A stretch of DNA of 64,000 nt from CBDEGU01 sp965238045 (GTDB lineage: Bacteria; Acidobacteriota; Terriglobia; Bryobacterales; UBA6623), in the NCBI GenBank assembly GCA_965238045.1, contig CBDEGU010000012.1, positions 1,860,001 through 1,924,000 on the forward strand, written 5' to 3'. The first letter of the stretch is position 1. Each line of letters starts with the position of its first letter. A program made the position numbers and the translations under genes. Of this stretch, positions 17,088 to 25,817 are shown piece after piece. The notes below the pieces were generated by a model. It did no database searches and had not been told where the DNA came from. It saw nothing but the letters and a program-made list of their open reading frames with translations.

Positions 17088-17105
17088 GACAAGATCGACA
17101 AGATC
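17088..17105. repeat. 9-bp perfect tandem repeat
   Basis: GACAAGATC occurs twice head to tail at 17088-17096 and 17097-17105. It is one of several short tandem duplications in this window. Confidence 0.6.
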
Positions 17106-17208
17106 TTAGGATCACACCAGTCATACTACCGAACATGAACTTTCCTTGACGCGGGCACGGCGTGGACGCGAGACCCGAGACGGTGGTTCTTCATGAGGCG
17201 GCGGCTCT

Positions 17209-18075
17209 TCATTTTGCCTTTAGCTGCCGGACCGGTTTGCGGGCATAGAACAGAGCGCTCCAGACCTTCCCGGCAATCGACGAAGCCACCCCGTCGGCCC
17301 CGCCGGGGAACGACGAGGCCCCGGGACCGGCTCCAGCGCCGGCCAGTTCCGACTCGATCAGGCCACAAATTTGGGATTCGTCATAAACCAGCCGCCCTCG
17401 CACTTCCGTATCCGCTAGTCCCGCGGCCCGCAAGCCGTCGAGGTATTCGGCCTCACTGATGGCCCCGGACACACACGAAGCGTAGAGGACCTTATCCTGG
17501 CGCACCCAGTCCGGCAAACCGTCGACGACAATATCCGACACGAGCATGCGCCCGCCGGGCTTGAGCACTCTGGCGATCTCGGCGAAGACCTTCTCTTTCT
17601 CCGGAGATAAGTTGATGACACAATTAGAAATAACCCAATCGACAGAAGCCGATCTCACCGGCAGGTCTTCGATGATTCCCTTGCGCACCTCGGCGTTGGA
17701 CAGGCCCGCGGCGGCGATGTTCGCTCTGGCCTTGGCGATCATTTCGCCGGTCATATCCACACCGATGGCGCGGCCAAACGGCCCGACTTTCTTGGCGGCG
17801 ATCAGCAGGTCGATACCCGCTCCGGCGCCGAGGTCGACCACGACGTCGCCCTCCGCCACGTCGCTGAAGGCAAGCGGATTACCGCATCCAAAGGAATTAA
17901 CAACTGCCTCGGGCGGCAAGGCCCGCAGCTCGTCTTCGTCGTAACCCGCCAATTTGACGAGCGCGCCCTTCTGTTCGGCGCCCGAACAGCAACCACCGGC
18001 CGACGGTTTCGAGACGGCCTTCGCATAGGATTTCGACACATGATTTCTGATTTCATCCGTTGCGGACGTGCTCAT
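17209..18075 (-). CDS. arsM: Arsenite S-adenosylmethionine methyltransferase ArsM
   Basis: The 288-aa protein matches ArsM in order and length. It has Cys pair C29-C30 (GGCCSG), C64 (NSFGCGNP), the SAM-binding loop DLGAGAGIDL at 81-90, C152 (ISNCVINL, between motif IV and the SPEKEKVF segment) and C201 (YASCVSG). The Cys residues after the SAM domain bind As(III). It methylates arsenite stepwise to methyl- and dimethylarsenicals. Its ATG overlaps the arsR stop (ATGA), so the two are co-translated and arsenic-inducible expression is expected. No arsenite pump or arsenate reductase is beside it. Confidence 0.93.
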   Translation of the reverse strand: MSTSATDEIRNHVSKSYAKAVSKPSAGGCCSGAEQKGALVKLAGYDEDELRALPPEAVVNSFGCGNPLAFSDVAEGDVVVDLGAGAGIDLLIAAKKVGPFGRAIGVDMTGEMIAKARANIAAAGLSNAEVRKGIIEDLPVRSASVDWVISNCVINLSPEKEKVFAEIARVLKPGGRMLVSDIVVDGLPDWVRQDKVLYASCVSGAISEAEYLDGLRAAGLADTEVRGRLVYDESQICGLIESELAGAGAGPGASSFPGGADGVASSIAGKVWSALFYARKPVRQLKAK

Positions 18076-18485
18076 GATAGTGCTCGTCCTTGCTGATTTT
18101 CATAGAGTGTTGCTGCCGGGTCTCCCTCTCGTCCACCGCAACATCCCTCGATCGCGTCGGCCAGTTCGCGAAGTGTCGAGGCCAATTCGGTGTAGCGGAC
18201 CGAGTAGAGAACTTCCTTGCCCTGCTTGCGAGCGGCAAGAATGCCCGCCTCTCGCAGTATCGCCAGATGGCGCGATACGACCGAAATATCTACCGGACAG
18301 CACTCGGCCATCTCACTCACCGTGCAGGGCTTATCACACTCAGCAAGGCGAATGAGCAGTGCAATACGATTGGGGTCGCAGAGCGCCTTGAAGAAACGGT
18401 GGTCGAGCAGGCCGTCCAGAGCCGGGCAACAGGACGGGGCAGCGGCTTTCGTAATACTAGTTTTCGTGGTGGTATGATTGCTCAT
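18072..18485 (-). CDS. arsR: ArsR-family arsenic-responsive repressor
   Basis: The 137-aa winged-helix repressor has a core at about 25-105 (FFKALCDPNRIALLIRLAE, ISVVSRHLAILREAGIL, GKEVLYSVR). Many Cys are present: C19-C20, C50, C54, C62-C63 just before the recognition helix, and C115-C116 near the C-terminus. The C62-C63 pair falls close to where metal-binding Cys sit in the classical ELCVCDL site, and the C-terminal CC pair could complete a three-Cys As(III) site. It is the first gene of arsR-arsM; a perfect inverted repeat covers its own start codon, consistent with autorepression. Confidence 0.92.
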   Translation of the reverse strand: MSNHTTTKTSITKAAAPSCCPALDGLLDHRFFKALCDPNRIALLIRLAECDKPCTVSEMAECCPVDISVVSRHLAILREAGILAARKQGKEVLYSVRYTELASTLRELADAIEGCCGGREGDPAATLYENQQGRALS

Positions 18486-18504
18486 TTGCGTCTATATGCA
18501 AATG
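18483..18504. promoter_or_regulatory. Candidate ArsR operator overlapping the arsR start codon
   Basis: CATTTGC (18483-18489) and GCAAATG (18498-18504) form a perfect 7-bp inverted repeat around an 8-base centre that adds two more pairs. It covers the arsR ATG, the expected transcription start and part of the -10 box, so a bound dimer would block initiation. Confidence 0.6.
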
Positions 18505-18530
18505 ATAAACCAGTCCAGGACAAGTGTCAA
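18502..18530 (-). promoter_or_regulatory. Promoter of arsR-arsM
   Basis: On the minus strand a perfect TTGACA (18530-18525), 17 bases and TATCAT (18507-18502). Transcription would start near 18495, leaving a leader of only about 10 bases before ATG 18485 and no room for a normal Shine-Dalgarno, so initiation is probably near-leaderless. Confidence 0.7.
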
Positions 18531-18781
18531 GCTTTGCTTGATCCCTCGTGACGCGTGTTGCAAGCCGTTTTGTAGACTGTTTTGCAGGCACAGTGCCGTA
18601 GTTTGGGCACGAACAGCGTCACCGTGGTGAGGGTCCAGCAGCCAGGGGGGCAAAGGGCAACGGAGGCCTCTCGACGCTGACAGTCCGCGTCAAGTGAGCC
18701 ATTCAAAACTCACGCGACACCATCTGAACTAAGAAGAGGTCCGCGAGTTGGGAAGAGGTCTTGATCGTGCCGCCGCTTCCC
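18531..18781. other. Intergenic region between arsR promoter and the TIGR03437 gene
   Basis: It contains a possible hairpin GTGCC / GGCAC with an 8-base loop around 18591-18612 and a related direct repeat (GTTTTGTAG / GTTTTGCAG near 18568-18590). No coding frame with plausible composition is seen. The hairpin could help end transcription of the leftward gene stopping at 18782. Confidence 0.4.
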
Positions 18782-20809
18782 CTACAGGCCCTGTACCGAA
18801 ATCAGCAAGGCGTTGCTCGCCACGCCGTTGACGGTGATTACCACCAGGTGGTCGCCCGTAGGCAGACTGGCGGGTACGAGGATATTGGCTTGTGCCAGAG
18901 CAACCGACCCCGGCGTCAGGCCGAGGAAGGCTACCGTCGCGTCGACGCCGCCGACCGTCGCGCTGAACGAGGAAACGGCCGGCGAGAAAGGACCCGCCAA
19001 CGGAGCGTCCTCGCCAGTTGGAACCGGGTTTGTGACGTCGCCAATGCCGATGAGATACACAACGACAAAATTTCCGGCCACGATCGGATTGCCCGGAGTG
19101 TTTAGGCTGAAGGCCGGGAGGTTTTGAACGATTGCCCGGTTCGGGCCCGCGAATACCTCCGGGAGGAGAAAAATCGCCGGGCCCGTTTCTTCGACGAGAA
19201 TCGTGAACAACGCGGTCGTCTCGCCGTTAACCTCAATGACGACCGAAGCCGCGCCGAGTTCGGTCTCGTACGGTATCTGGAAATTGATCTGCCGCGTAGT
19301 CGTCGCGAACAGCGGAGCCGGCCGCCCGTTGATATAGACCGTTACACCGTCAATTGTGGTCGGCAGCGTGAGTGCGTGACCCGGTTCGGCGCTGAGCGCC
19401 GAGACCGAGGCGTTCAACTGGCTCGAGCCTTCACCCGTCAGGGAGTTAAAAACGCCGAATGCCGAGCTGATCGTGCCGCGGACGAACTTTCCAACGAAAT
19501 CCGCCGCGTTGCCCAGTGCTTCGGAGAAGGACCACGGCGTGGAAGAAGCGTTTTTCACTTCGTCGGTGACCGACTCCGACATCACGAAGGTAATCTCGCG
19601 GGTCGCCGAGCCAAAGTTCAGTTGCCCGTCGTTGTCGATATCATCGACAAACACCATCGGCGTTTCCAAACCGCTGTTGGGTATGCCCTGCTGCCTGTCG
19701 TGAAGGTACTGGAGAAAAGGTCTGCCCAGAATCTTGCCGCAGCCGATCAGCCGGACGGCATGTCCTCCGCTCGAGTGCCGGTAGACGAGCTCCACATCCT
19801 CGCCCTGTTTAAGCTGGTCGCAGATCCAATCGAAATTGATGGTGGCTCCAGCGTCCTCGGAGACGATGCCGTTGCTGGCGAAGTTGCCGTTCGAGAGGGT
19901 CTGGCCGTAACCACGGCCCTGATGTTTCTGGACGAGTGCGTTGCTAAGGCCGTTGTTCTTGAGGTACCGGAACTTGCCGATCATCATGGGCGAGAACCAG
20001 ACACCGCCGGGCGTGCCGCCGTTTCCGTTGCTGCGATCGGCCGCCTCGTCGAGCTGTCCCACCAGGCTGTCGTCGTTGAATGATCCAACCTTATGGTCGT
20101 GGGGCACTTCGAGGCCGTAGCGGTTCTCAAGCCACTGCAGACTGTTGGCCATCGACATGGGAAAACACTGATTGATCTGCGTGTCGATGTTCACCGGGCT
20201 CGGCTGAACGAAGACCGTGGTCTCGCCCAAGGGGTCGAATACGCCGGCAACCGGAGGCGCGGCCCCGGGCGAGGTAATGTCTTCGTCGCCGGCGCCACCC
20301 GGGTCGGCGAAGTCGGGCGAGATGGGGAAGCTCCTGAACTCACCCTCTGGATCGAAGGTGACGAGCGGGCTAGGATTGCACTCCGCCAAGGCTGGCAGGG
20401 TAGTCAGCATCATTCCGCCCTCCCCCAGGTCGAAATACGTGGAGTGCTGAGGCATCCCAGTCCCGAAACCAGGCATCGGGTCCAAGAAGCGTTTGCTCCC
20501 ATCAACAGGAAGGTTCTGTATAACCCACCCTGTTTCGCTGTGGACGTTGAGATAACACTTCGGAAGCTCCGTCTTCTCTAATATCTTCTCGGTATCGAAG
20601 ACGCAACGGCCCCAGCGGCTGTTCAATTCCGTCCCGCCGGTATAGAACCAGTTCATTTGGTAGAAATTGACACCGTCACCTGGTCCGATTTCATACATAC
20701 TGTCCTGAGCGAAACTGGGAACACACGTCAGCGCCAGCCCAGCCAATACAAGGGCTGCCAGCGATCTTCTTCTTAACGACTCGGTCATAGCTTCTCCTCG
20801 GCCCGCCAA
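18782..20809 (-). CDS. Secreted protein: C39/papain-like head plus Solibacter TIGR03437-type C-terminal domain
   Basis: The 675-aa protein has a clear signal peptide (LAALVLAGLALTCVPSFAQ). The middle carries INQC215FPMSMANSLQWL, resembling the Gln-Cys oxyanion and nucleophile region of C39/papain-like peptidases, and a distant H350 in SSGGHAVRLIGCG, with DDIDNDG near 395 as an Asp/Asn candidate. From about 480 to the end is the beta-sandwich domain of the TIGR03437 type (INGRPAPLFATTTRQINFQIPYE shortened: RQINFQIPYE; GPAIF; GNFVVVYLIGIGDVTNPVP; TVGGVDATVAFLGLTPG). That domain is the main pointer to a Solibacter-like host. Substrate and activity are unknown. Single gene, divergent from mqnA. 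Confidence 0.8.
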   Translation of the reverse strand: MAGRGEAMTESLRRRSLAALVLAGLALTCVPSFAQDSMYEIGPGDGVNFYQMNWFYTGGTELNSRWGRCVFDTEKILEKTELPKCYLNVHSETGWVIQNLPVDGSKRFLDPMPGFGTGMPQHSTYFDLGEGGMMLTTLPALAECNPSPLVTFDPEGEFRSFPISPDFADPGGAGDEDITSPGAAPPVAGVFDPLGETTVFVQPSPVNIDTQINQCFPMSMANSLQWLENRYGLEVPHDHKVGSFNDDSLVGQLDEAADRSNGNGGTPGGVWFSPMMIGKFRYLKNNGLSNALVQKHQGRGYGQTLSNGNFASNGIVSEDAGATINFDWICDQLKQGEDVELVYRHSSGGHAVRLIGCGKILGRPFLQYLHDRQQGIPNSGLETPMVFVDDIDNDGQLNFGSATREITFVMSESVTDEVKNASSTPWSFSEALGNAADFVGKFVRGTISSAFGVFNSLTGEGSSQLNASVSALSAEPGHALTLPTTIDGVTVYINGRPAPLFATTTRQINFQIPYETELGAASVVIEVNGETTALFTILVEETGPAIFLLPEVFAGPNRAIVQNLPAFSLNTPGNPIVAGNFVVVYLIGIGDVTNPVPTGEDAPLAGPFSPAVSSFSATVGGVDATVAFLGLTPGSVALAQANILVPASLPTGDHLVVITVNGVASNALLISVQGL

Positions 20810-20831
20810 TCTCAGAAGAGCTCACGTGGGG

Positions 20832-20899
20832 AAGTGCCGTCAGAGCATGACCTAATATCGATCGTAGCCAGGATTTCCTTTATGGCCGTCGTGGCACTT
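20832..20899. repeat. 7-bp inverted repeat in the divergent promoter region
   Basis: AAGTGCC at 20832-20838 and GGCACTT at 20893-20899 are separated by 54 bases between the TIGR03437 gene and mqnA. It could be a pair of operator half-sites for both promoters, or chance. Confidence 0.3.
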
Positions 20900-20970
20900 T
20901 AAGTGAGCCCAGCGGCGCGGCCACCCACGAAAAGATGCAGCGGCCGGGTCTGATAGAATTAGCCTCTGCT

Positions 20971-21813
20971 ATGCGGGAGAAACGACGGGTTTCGGCGGTC
21001 AGCTTTCTGAACACCTCGCCGCTGGTCTGGGGCCTGCTTCACGGGCCCCAACAGGGGGTCTTCGACGTTCACTTTTCGCTGCCCGCGCAATGCGCCGACG
21101 AGCTTCGGGCGGGCCAGGCCGACATCGGCATCGTGCCGTCGATCGCTCTAGCCCGGCAGCCGGATCTGGTCGTGATTCCGGGCTGTTCGGTCTCCTGCCA
21201 GGGGCCGGTTCGCAGTATTCTCTTCATCTCGCGAAAGCCGATTGAGACGATCGAATCGTTCGCGGCCGATGCGAGTTCCCGCACGTCGGTGGTGCTGTCT
21301 CAGATTTGGCTGGCCCGCAAATTCGGCATCCGGCCGCGGGTGCGGCCCTATCCTCCGAACCTCGACGAAATGCTCGAGGTCGCCGACGCGGCTTTGATCA
21401 TCGGCGACCCGGCGCTGCGTCTTGATCCGAACCAGACCGAATGGCGCGGACAACCGCTATTCATTTACGACCTGGGCGCGGAATGGGCCGGGATGACCGG
21501 AGGGCCGATGGTGTTCGCCGTTTGGGCGGTCAAGAACCTGGCGGCCGAGGCGAGTTTGCCGGCCCTCTTCAACGCTTCGGCGGAATACGGCCGTGAGCAC
21601 CTCGAAGAGATCATTGAGGTCGAAAGCAGGGAACGCGCTTTGGACGCGAGTCTGGTCCGGCGTTACTTGACCCAGCATATTCATTACGGTTTCGGCGAGC
21701 CGGAGCAGCGAAGTTTGGCGCACTTTCTGCGTTCGGCGGCCGAACTGGGGTTGGTGGACCGGGTTGCCGATCTGAAGTATCTCGAAGCTGCCACGGTTCT
21801 GGAGCGTGATTGA
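20971..21813 (+). CDS. mqnA: Chorismate dehydratase MqnA (futalosine menaquinone pathway)
   Basis: The ATG at 20971 gives 280 aa; the open frame from 20935 adds 12 unlikely residues. It is a periplasmic-binding-protein-like fold with the family start VSAVSFLNTSPLVWGL and signatures LRAGQADIGIVPSIAL, CQGPVRSILF, SSRTSVVLSQIW, ALIIGDPAL and YDLGAEWAGMTGGPMVFAVW. It converts chorismate to 3-enolpyruvylbenzoate, the first dedicated step. Its stop overlaps the GTG form of the mqnC start, and both lie on one transcript. Other pathway genes (mqnB, mqnD, mqnE) are not in the window. Confidence 0.9.
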   Translation: MREKRRVSAVSFLNTSPLVWGLLHGPQQGVFDVHFSLPAQCADELRAGQADIGIVPSIALARQPDLVVIPGCSVSCQGPVRSILFISRKPIETIESFAADASSRTSVVLSQIWLARKFGIRPRVRPYPPNLDEMLEVADAALIIGDPALRLDPNQTEWRGQPLFIYDLGAEWAGMTGGPMVFAVWAVKNLAAEASLPALFNASAEYGREHLEEIIEVESRERALDASLVRRYLTQHIHYGFGEPEQRSLAHFLRSAAELGLVDRVADLKYLEAATVLERD

Positions 21814-22843
21814 GATGACGAAGCAGCAGGCCCTCGACGCGTTTGAGAACGACGACCTGATCGGCATCGGCATGGAAGCCGACGCCATGCGCCGGAAGTT
21901 CCACCCCGAGGGCATCGCCAGCTACATCATCGACCGCAATATCAACCACACCAATCTCTGTACGGAGTACTGCAGTTTTTGCGCCTTCTACCGTCCGATG
22001 GGCGACTCCGAGGGCTATGTGCTCTCGAAAGAAGAGATCTTTCAAAAGATTCAGGAAACGATCGACCTCGGCGGCAGCGGCGTGCTGATGCAGGGGGGCG
22101 TCAACCCGGACCTCAAGATCGAATATTTCGAAGATCTTTTCGGCTCGATCAAGAAACGCTTCGAGATTCACTTGCACTGCCTGTCGGCGCCCGAGATCTT
22201 AACCATCGCCGAGGTCAGCAACCTGACGATTCGCGACACCATCGCGCGGTTGCGCGACGCCGGGCTGGATTCGATTCCCGGCGCCGGAGCGGAGATTCTC
22301 GACGACGCGGTGCGACGGGAAATCGCGCGGCTGAAATGCACGACCGCCGACTGGATCGAGGTCCATCGCACGGCCCATGAACTGGGCATGCATACGACGG
22401 CGACGATGATGTTCGGCTGCGGCGAGACGATCGAGCACCGTGTCAATCACTTGGAGACGATCCGGCAATTGCAAGAGGAGACCGGCGGATTCACGGCCTT
22501 CATCCCGTGGCCGTTTCAGCCCGATAATACTCCGCTTGGCAGCCGCGTGCAGAACGAGGCTACGGGAGTGGAATTCCTAAAGACGCTCGCGATTTCGCGG
22601 ATCTATCTCGACAACATCGTCAATATCCAGACGTCCTGGGTGACCCAGGGGCTAAAGATCTGCCAGCTTGGGCTGCGCTTCGGCGGCAACGACGTGGGCA
22701 GCGTTATGATCGAGGAAAACGTCGTGAGGCCGGCGGGCACGCAGCATTCGGCGACGGAAGAAGATCTGCGCCGGATGATCCGGGGCGCTGGGTTTACGCC
22801 GAAGCGGCGCGATACGCTCTACCGCACGTATTATTTGAACTGA
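21806..22843 (+). CDS. mqnC: Cyclic dehypoxanthinyl futalosine synthase MqnC
   Basis: This 345-aa radical-SAM enzyme has the cluster motif C52-x3-C56-x2-C59 (NLCTEYCSFCAFYR), GGVNPDLKIEYFEDLF, EIHLHCLSAPEI, IPGAGAEIL, TTATMMFGCGET and FIPWPFQPDNTPLG. It cyclises dehypoxanthinyl futalosine with a 5'-deoxyadenosyl radical. The GTG at 21806 overlaps the mqnA stop by 8 bases; the ATG at 21815, directly after TGAG, is an equally good start. The pair proves use of the futalosine rather than the MenFDCB route. Confidence 0.93.
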   Translation: MIEMTKQQALDAFENDDLIGIGMEADAMRRKFHPEGIASYIIDRNINHTNLCTEYCSFCAFYRPMGDSEGYVLSKEEIFQKIQETIDLGGSGVLMQGGVNPDLKIEYFEDLFGSIKKRFEIHLHCLSAPEILTIAEVSNLTIRDTIARLRDAGLDSIPGAGAEILDDAVRREIARLKCTTADWIEVHRTAHELGMHTTATMMFGCGETIEHRVNHLETIRQLQEETGGFTAFIPWPFQPDNTPLGSRVQNEATGVEFLKTLAISRIYLDNIVNIQTSWVTQGLKICQLGLRFGGNDVGSVMIEENVVRPAGTQHSATEEDLRRMIRGAGFTPKRRDTLYRTYYLN

Positions 22844-22900
22844 CGTTGGGCTATCTAAACTGACCCGGCTCCCCCGTACCGCCGCGCTATCCTATCGGCT

Positions 22901-24418
22901 ATGCAAAGGAAAACAGTGCCAAGCCTGGCCGACGACTACCAACTCTTCTGGGGCGACCTGCATAATCACAACGCGGTGGGCTATGCGCGCGGGTCGCTCG
23001 AACGCACCTACGACATTGCCCGGGAACATCTCGACTTCCTGGCCTTCACTCCGCACTCGCAATGGCACGACATGCCCACGATGCCGAACGACGCCCACAT
23101 GAAGTGGGTCAACGGCTTCAAGGTTCTGGAGGAAAACTGGCCGAAGGTGCAGCGGCTGGCCGCCGCGTCGAACCGCAAAGGAAAGTTCGTTTCGATCCTC
23201 GCCTACGAGTGGCATTCGAGTTTCTTCGGTGATTACTGCCTCTACTATCCCGGAGATCATTTGCCGCTCAAGTATCACCAGCATGTGCGGGAGCTACAGA
23301 AATACGTGAAGGGCACCGGCGCGATGATCGTGCCGCATCACCTGGCTTACAAACAAGGCTGGCGCGGCGCGAACTGGGACTACCTCGACCCGGCGGTGAG
23401 TCCGGTGATGGAGATCATGTCGGAGCATGGTCTCTCGGAACACGACCGCGCCGGTTTTCGCTACATCCGCCACAGCATGGGCGGACGATGGACGCGCAAT
23501 ACCCTGCAAGCGGCGCTGAAGCGTGGCTTTCGCCCGGGCGTCATTGCCAGTTCGGACGACCATCTCGGCTACCCCGGCGCTTACGGCGAGGGCCTGGCCG
23601 GGGTTTGGGCCAAGGAGCTTTCGCGCGAAGCGATACTCGACGCGCTCTGGAAGCGCCGCACGATCGCCGCTAGCGGCGACCGCATCACCCTTGGCGTGAC
23701 GCTCAACAAACATTGGATGGGATCGGAAATTCCGTTTGCGCGGGAGCGGGAATTCGAAATCACCGTGCAGGGAAAAGACGAGATCGACAAGGTCGAGATC
23801 CTCAAGAACAATCGCGTCGTCTACCGCTATTTTCCCGAAGACTACATCCGCGAGAACGCCCCCTGGCCCGGTGAGGTGCTCTCTCGGCTCGAGTTCGGCT
23901 GGGGACCGTGGGGAGATCTCAACATGGCCCGCATCGCGGATTGGGAGGCAACGGCAACCATCAAGAACGGGGAAATCCTTTCGGTCACGCCATGCTTTCA
24001 GTCGGGGCCGTTTGACGAGCATCGCCGCGACCGTGTCATCGAACGCACCGCGAACGCCTGCCGGTTTCAACTCTTCACTTCGCGCAAACAGGCCTACGAA
24101 GAAAAACCGACCAAGTCGATCTTGCTCCAGATTGCGGGAGAACCCGGCGACGAACTGGAAGTGAAACTGACCAAGCCGGTGAAGATGACCTTCCGAAAAA
24201 CGCTAGGCGAGCTGGCCGAGCACAGCGAAGTGGAACTCACCGGGCTCTTCACCGCCGAATCGGTGCTGATGCATCGTCTGGTGATGCCCGATCTCTACGA
24301 TGTTCACTTCCGCCACAGTGATTACGGACGCCATGGGTCATTGGATTACTACTACGTTCGAGTCACGCAAGCCAACGGCCAGCAGGCCTGGTCGAGCCCG
24401 TTCTGGGTGGAGGGTTAG
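22901..24418 (+). CDS. PHP/DUF3604-type metal-dependent phosphoesterase-like protein
   Basis: The 505-aa protein opens with the PHP motif WGDLHNHN (17-24) and keeps further metal-site residues: FLAFTPHSQW, YEWHSS, IVPHHLAYK and IASSDDHLGYPG. The C-terminal third is beta-rich and ends YYYVRVTQANGQQAWSSPFW. This order is that of DUF3604-type proteins. The same ending recurs in the 929-aa protein at 50073-52862, so the two are paralogues. No signal peptide is visible. The substrate is unknown. ATG 22901 follows mqnC by 57 bases. Confidence 0.78.
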   Translation: MQRKTVPSLADDYQLFWGDLHNHNAVGYARGSLERTYDIAREHLDFLAFTPHSQWHDMPTMPNDAHMKWVNGFKVLEENWPKVQRLAAASNRKGKFVSILAYEWHSSFFGDYCLYYPGDHLPLKYHQHVRELQKYVKGTGAMIVPHHLAYKQGWRGANWDYLDPAVSPVMEIMSEHGLSEHDRAGFRYIRHSMGGRWTRNTLQAALKRGFRPGVIASSDDHLGYPGAYGEGLAGVWAKELSREAILDALWKRRTIAASGDRITLGVTLNKHWMGSEIPFAREREFEITVQGKDEIDKVEILKNNRVVYRYFPEDYIRENAPWPGEVLSRLEFGWGPWGDLNMARIADWEATATIKNGEILSVTPCFQSGPFDEHRRDRVIERTANACRFQLFTSRKQAYEEKPTKSILLQIAGEPGDELEVKLTKPVKMTFRKTLGELAEHSEVELTGLFTAESVLMHRLVMPDLYDVHFRHSDYGRHGSLDYYYVRVTQANGQQAWSSPFWVEG

Positions 24419-24455
24419 CGGTGGAGGAAGGCGGCTGGCCAGAGTGCCACGAAGT

Positions 24456-25655
24456 CTAAAGCTTGAGCGATGCTTTGAGCGTCATCGTTTGCCCGGAACG
24501 ATTGTCCCGGATACGAAGCTTGCCGTCCTTCCACTCGATGTCGTCAACGCCTTGGAAACCTTCAGGCGTTCGTGTCCAGAACATCAGGAAGTTCCCTTCG
24601 ATCGTCGAGCGCGCCGGGAGCCAGCGATAGAGAAATTGGCCGAAGATCTTGTTGCCGGTGATCACGGTGCGGCGCGACTGGTCGAAGGCCTGGCTGCCAA
24701 ATTCCAGTCCGCGAGCCATCAGCCCCTCGGGCGGATAGTGCTCCCAGATCTGCAGCCAGGGAAACTGTTCAGTCGGAAAAAAATAGCCCAGCAGAAGACG
24801 TTTCTTAGGATGCAGCGCCGTGACAAACGCGTACTCGCGACCGGGGTCGAGGCGGTGCGCGGTGTGGTCGAGGGAATTCGGCGGGTCGGGCGCGGCCCGC
24901 AGATCGGCTTGCTTGCCGTCGAGAGTCGTGACCATGGGCCAGGTGAATTCCTTTCCCGACGGCAGACGATGGCCGCGGTTCGGATTCTCATGCGGCCGGG
25001 TCATGGCGCGATTCGCGGAGATGTCCACGACCGTCACGCCGGGATCGAGAAACGGAGAGCCGATCGTGGCGTGCTCGGCCCAGTTGATCGGGCGGTCAAA
25101 GTCGAGCAGACTCAGGAGCGTGCCGTTGACGTAAACGACATTCTCTCCGTCCGCCATCCGGAGCGTCCGCGTGTAGACCTCGTGGACGCGCGGCAGCTGC
25201 ACGGCCTGGGTCAGGCTCACGACTTTACCTTTCTTGTCCGACGATTGCGTGACCCAGGGCAGTGTGTGCGCTTCGCCATGTCCGGAAAGTCCGGCCTTTC
25301 TTTCTTCTTTTGAAACCGGACCGAAGCCGTCGACACAGAGGAAATGTCCGACCGAGCCTCCGGGCCGGATCGGCTTGCCGGCCTCAATGTCGCCGCGGAA
25401 CGAGTCCCACATCGGATTCAACTGCCCGGCGTCTGCCTTCAGAACGAGCTTAGCCATGGCTCCGCCGAAGGGCAGAACGCTCAACTCGATCTTGTCGTTC
25501 GAGAGAACGATCGCCGGCTGGCCATGAAATTCACCGTCGCGAATCGGGCCGGCCGCCACCAGCGAGGAGGCGGTCAAGACAAGGGAACCGGCCGATACGG
25601 CCATGAGCCGCCGCGGAAGTCTGGAACGGAAAAACGCGGGAAGAAAATTGGACAT
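24456..25655 (-). CDS. Exported galactose-mutarotase-like protein
   Basis: The 399-aa protein has a twin-Arg-like or Sec signal (RLPRRLMAVSAGSLVLTASSLVAAG split here: RLPRRLMAV, then LVLTASSLVAA). The mature part looks like the beta-supersandwich of aldose-1-epimerase-like proteins: ELSVLPFGGAMAKLVL, VGHFLCVDGFGP, LSGHGEAH, NWAEHATIGSPFL with a candidate catalytic His, and LQIWEHYPPEG. It probably binds a sugar or glycan; activity is not shown. It converges with the PHP gene and is divergent from fadN. Confidence 0.68.
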   Translation of the reverse strand: MSNFLPAFFRSRLPRRLMAVSAGSLVLTASSLVAAGPIRDGEFHGQPAIVLSNDKIELSVLPFGGAMAKLVLKADAGQLNPMWDSFRGDIEAGKPIRPGGSVGHFLCVDGFGPVSKEERKAGLSGHGEAHTLPWVTQSSDKKGKVVSLTQAVQLPRVHEVYTRTLRMADGENVVYVNGTLLSLLDFDRPINWAEHATIGSPFLDPGVTVVDISANRAMTRPHENPNRGHRLPSGKEFTWPMVTTLDGKQADLRAAPDPPNSLDHTAHRLDPGREYAFVTALHPKKRLLLGYFFPTEQFPWLQIWEHYPPEGLMARGLEFGSQAFDQSRRTVITGNKIFGQFLYRWLPARSTIEGNFLMFWTRTPEGFQGVDDIEWKDGKLRIRDNRSGQTMTLKASLKL

Positions 25656-25690
25656 GATAGCAGACCTGCTCGAAAGGATTTCGCTCTGTG

Positions 25691-25719
25691 CTGACGCTGC
25701 GAAGCTATATGATTATACG
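25691..25719 (+). promoter_or_regulatory. Possible promoter of the fadN-like gene
   Basis: CTGACG (25691-25696), 17 bases and TATACG (25714-25719) lie about 100 bases before the ATG at 25818, in the divergent gap. Confidence 0.3.
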
Positions 25720-25817
25720 GAACTGTCCCGTGCCTGGGGCCGTTCTTGCGCAAGTTCTGGCCCCAAAATCGGACGCGGGCCGTATGCTATCGTCAACCCT
25801 GTTGATGGGAGTTTTGA

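Larger units (their letters stand above)
16884..17208. other. Intergenic region upstream of the wall-amidase unit
   Basis: It holds a candidate promoter for the leftward amidase/actin unit (listed separately), a 9-bp tandem repeat at 17088-17105 and the tail region of arsM. No coding signal is seen on either strand. Confidence 0.5.
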
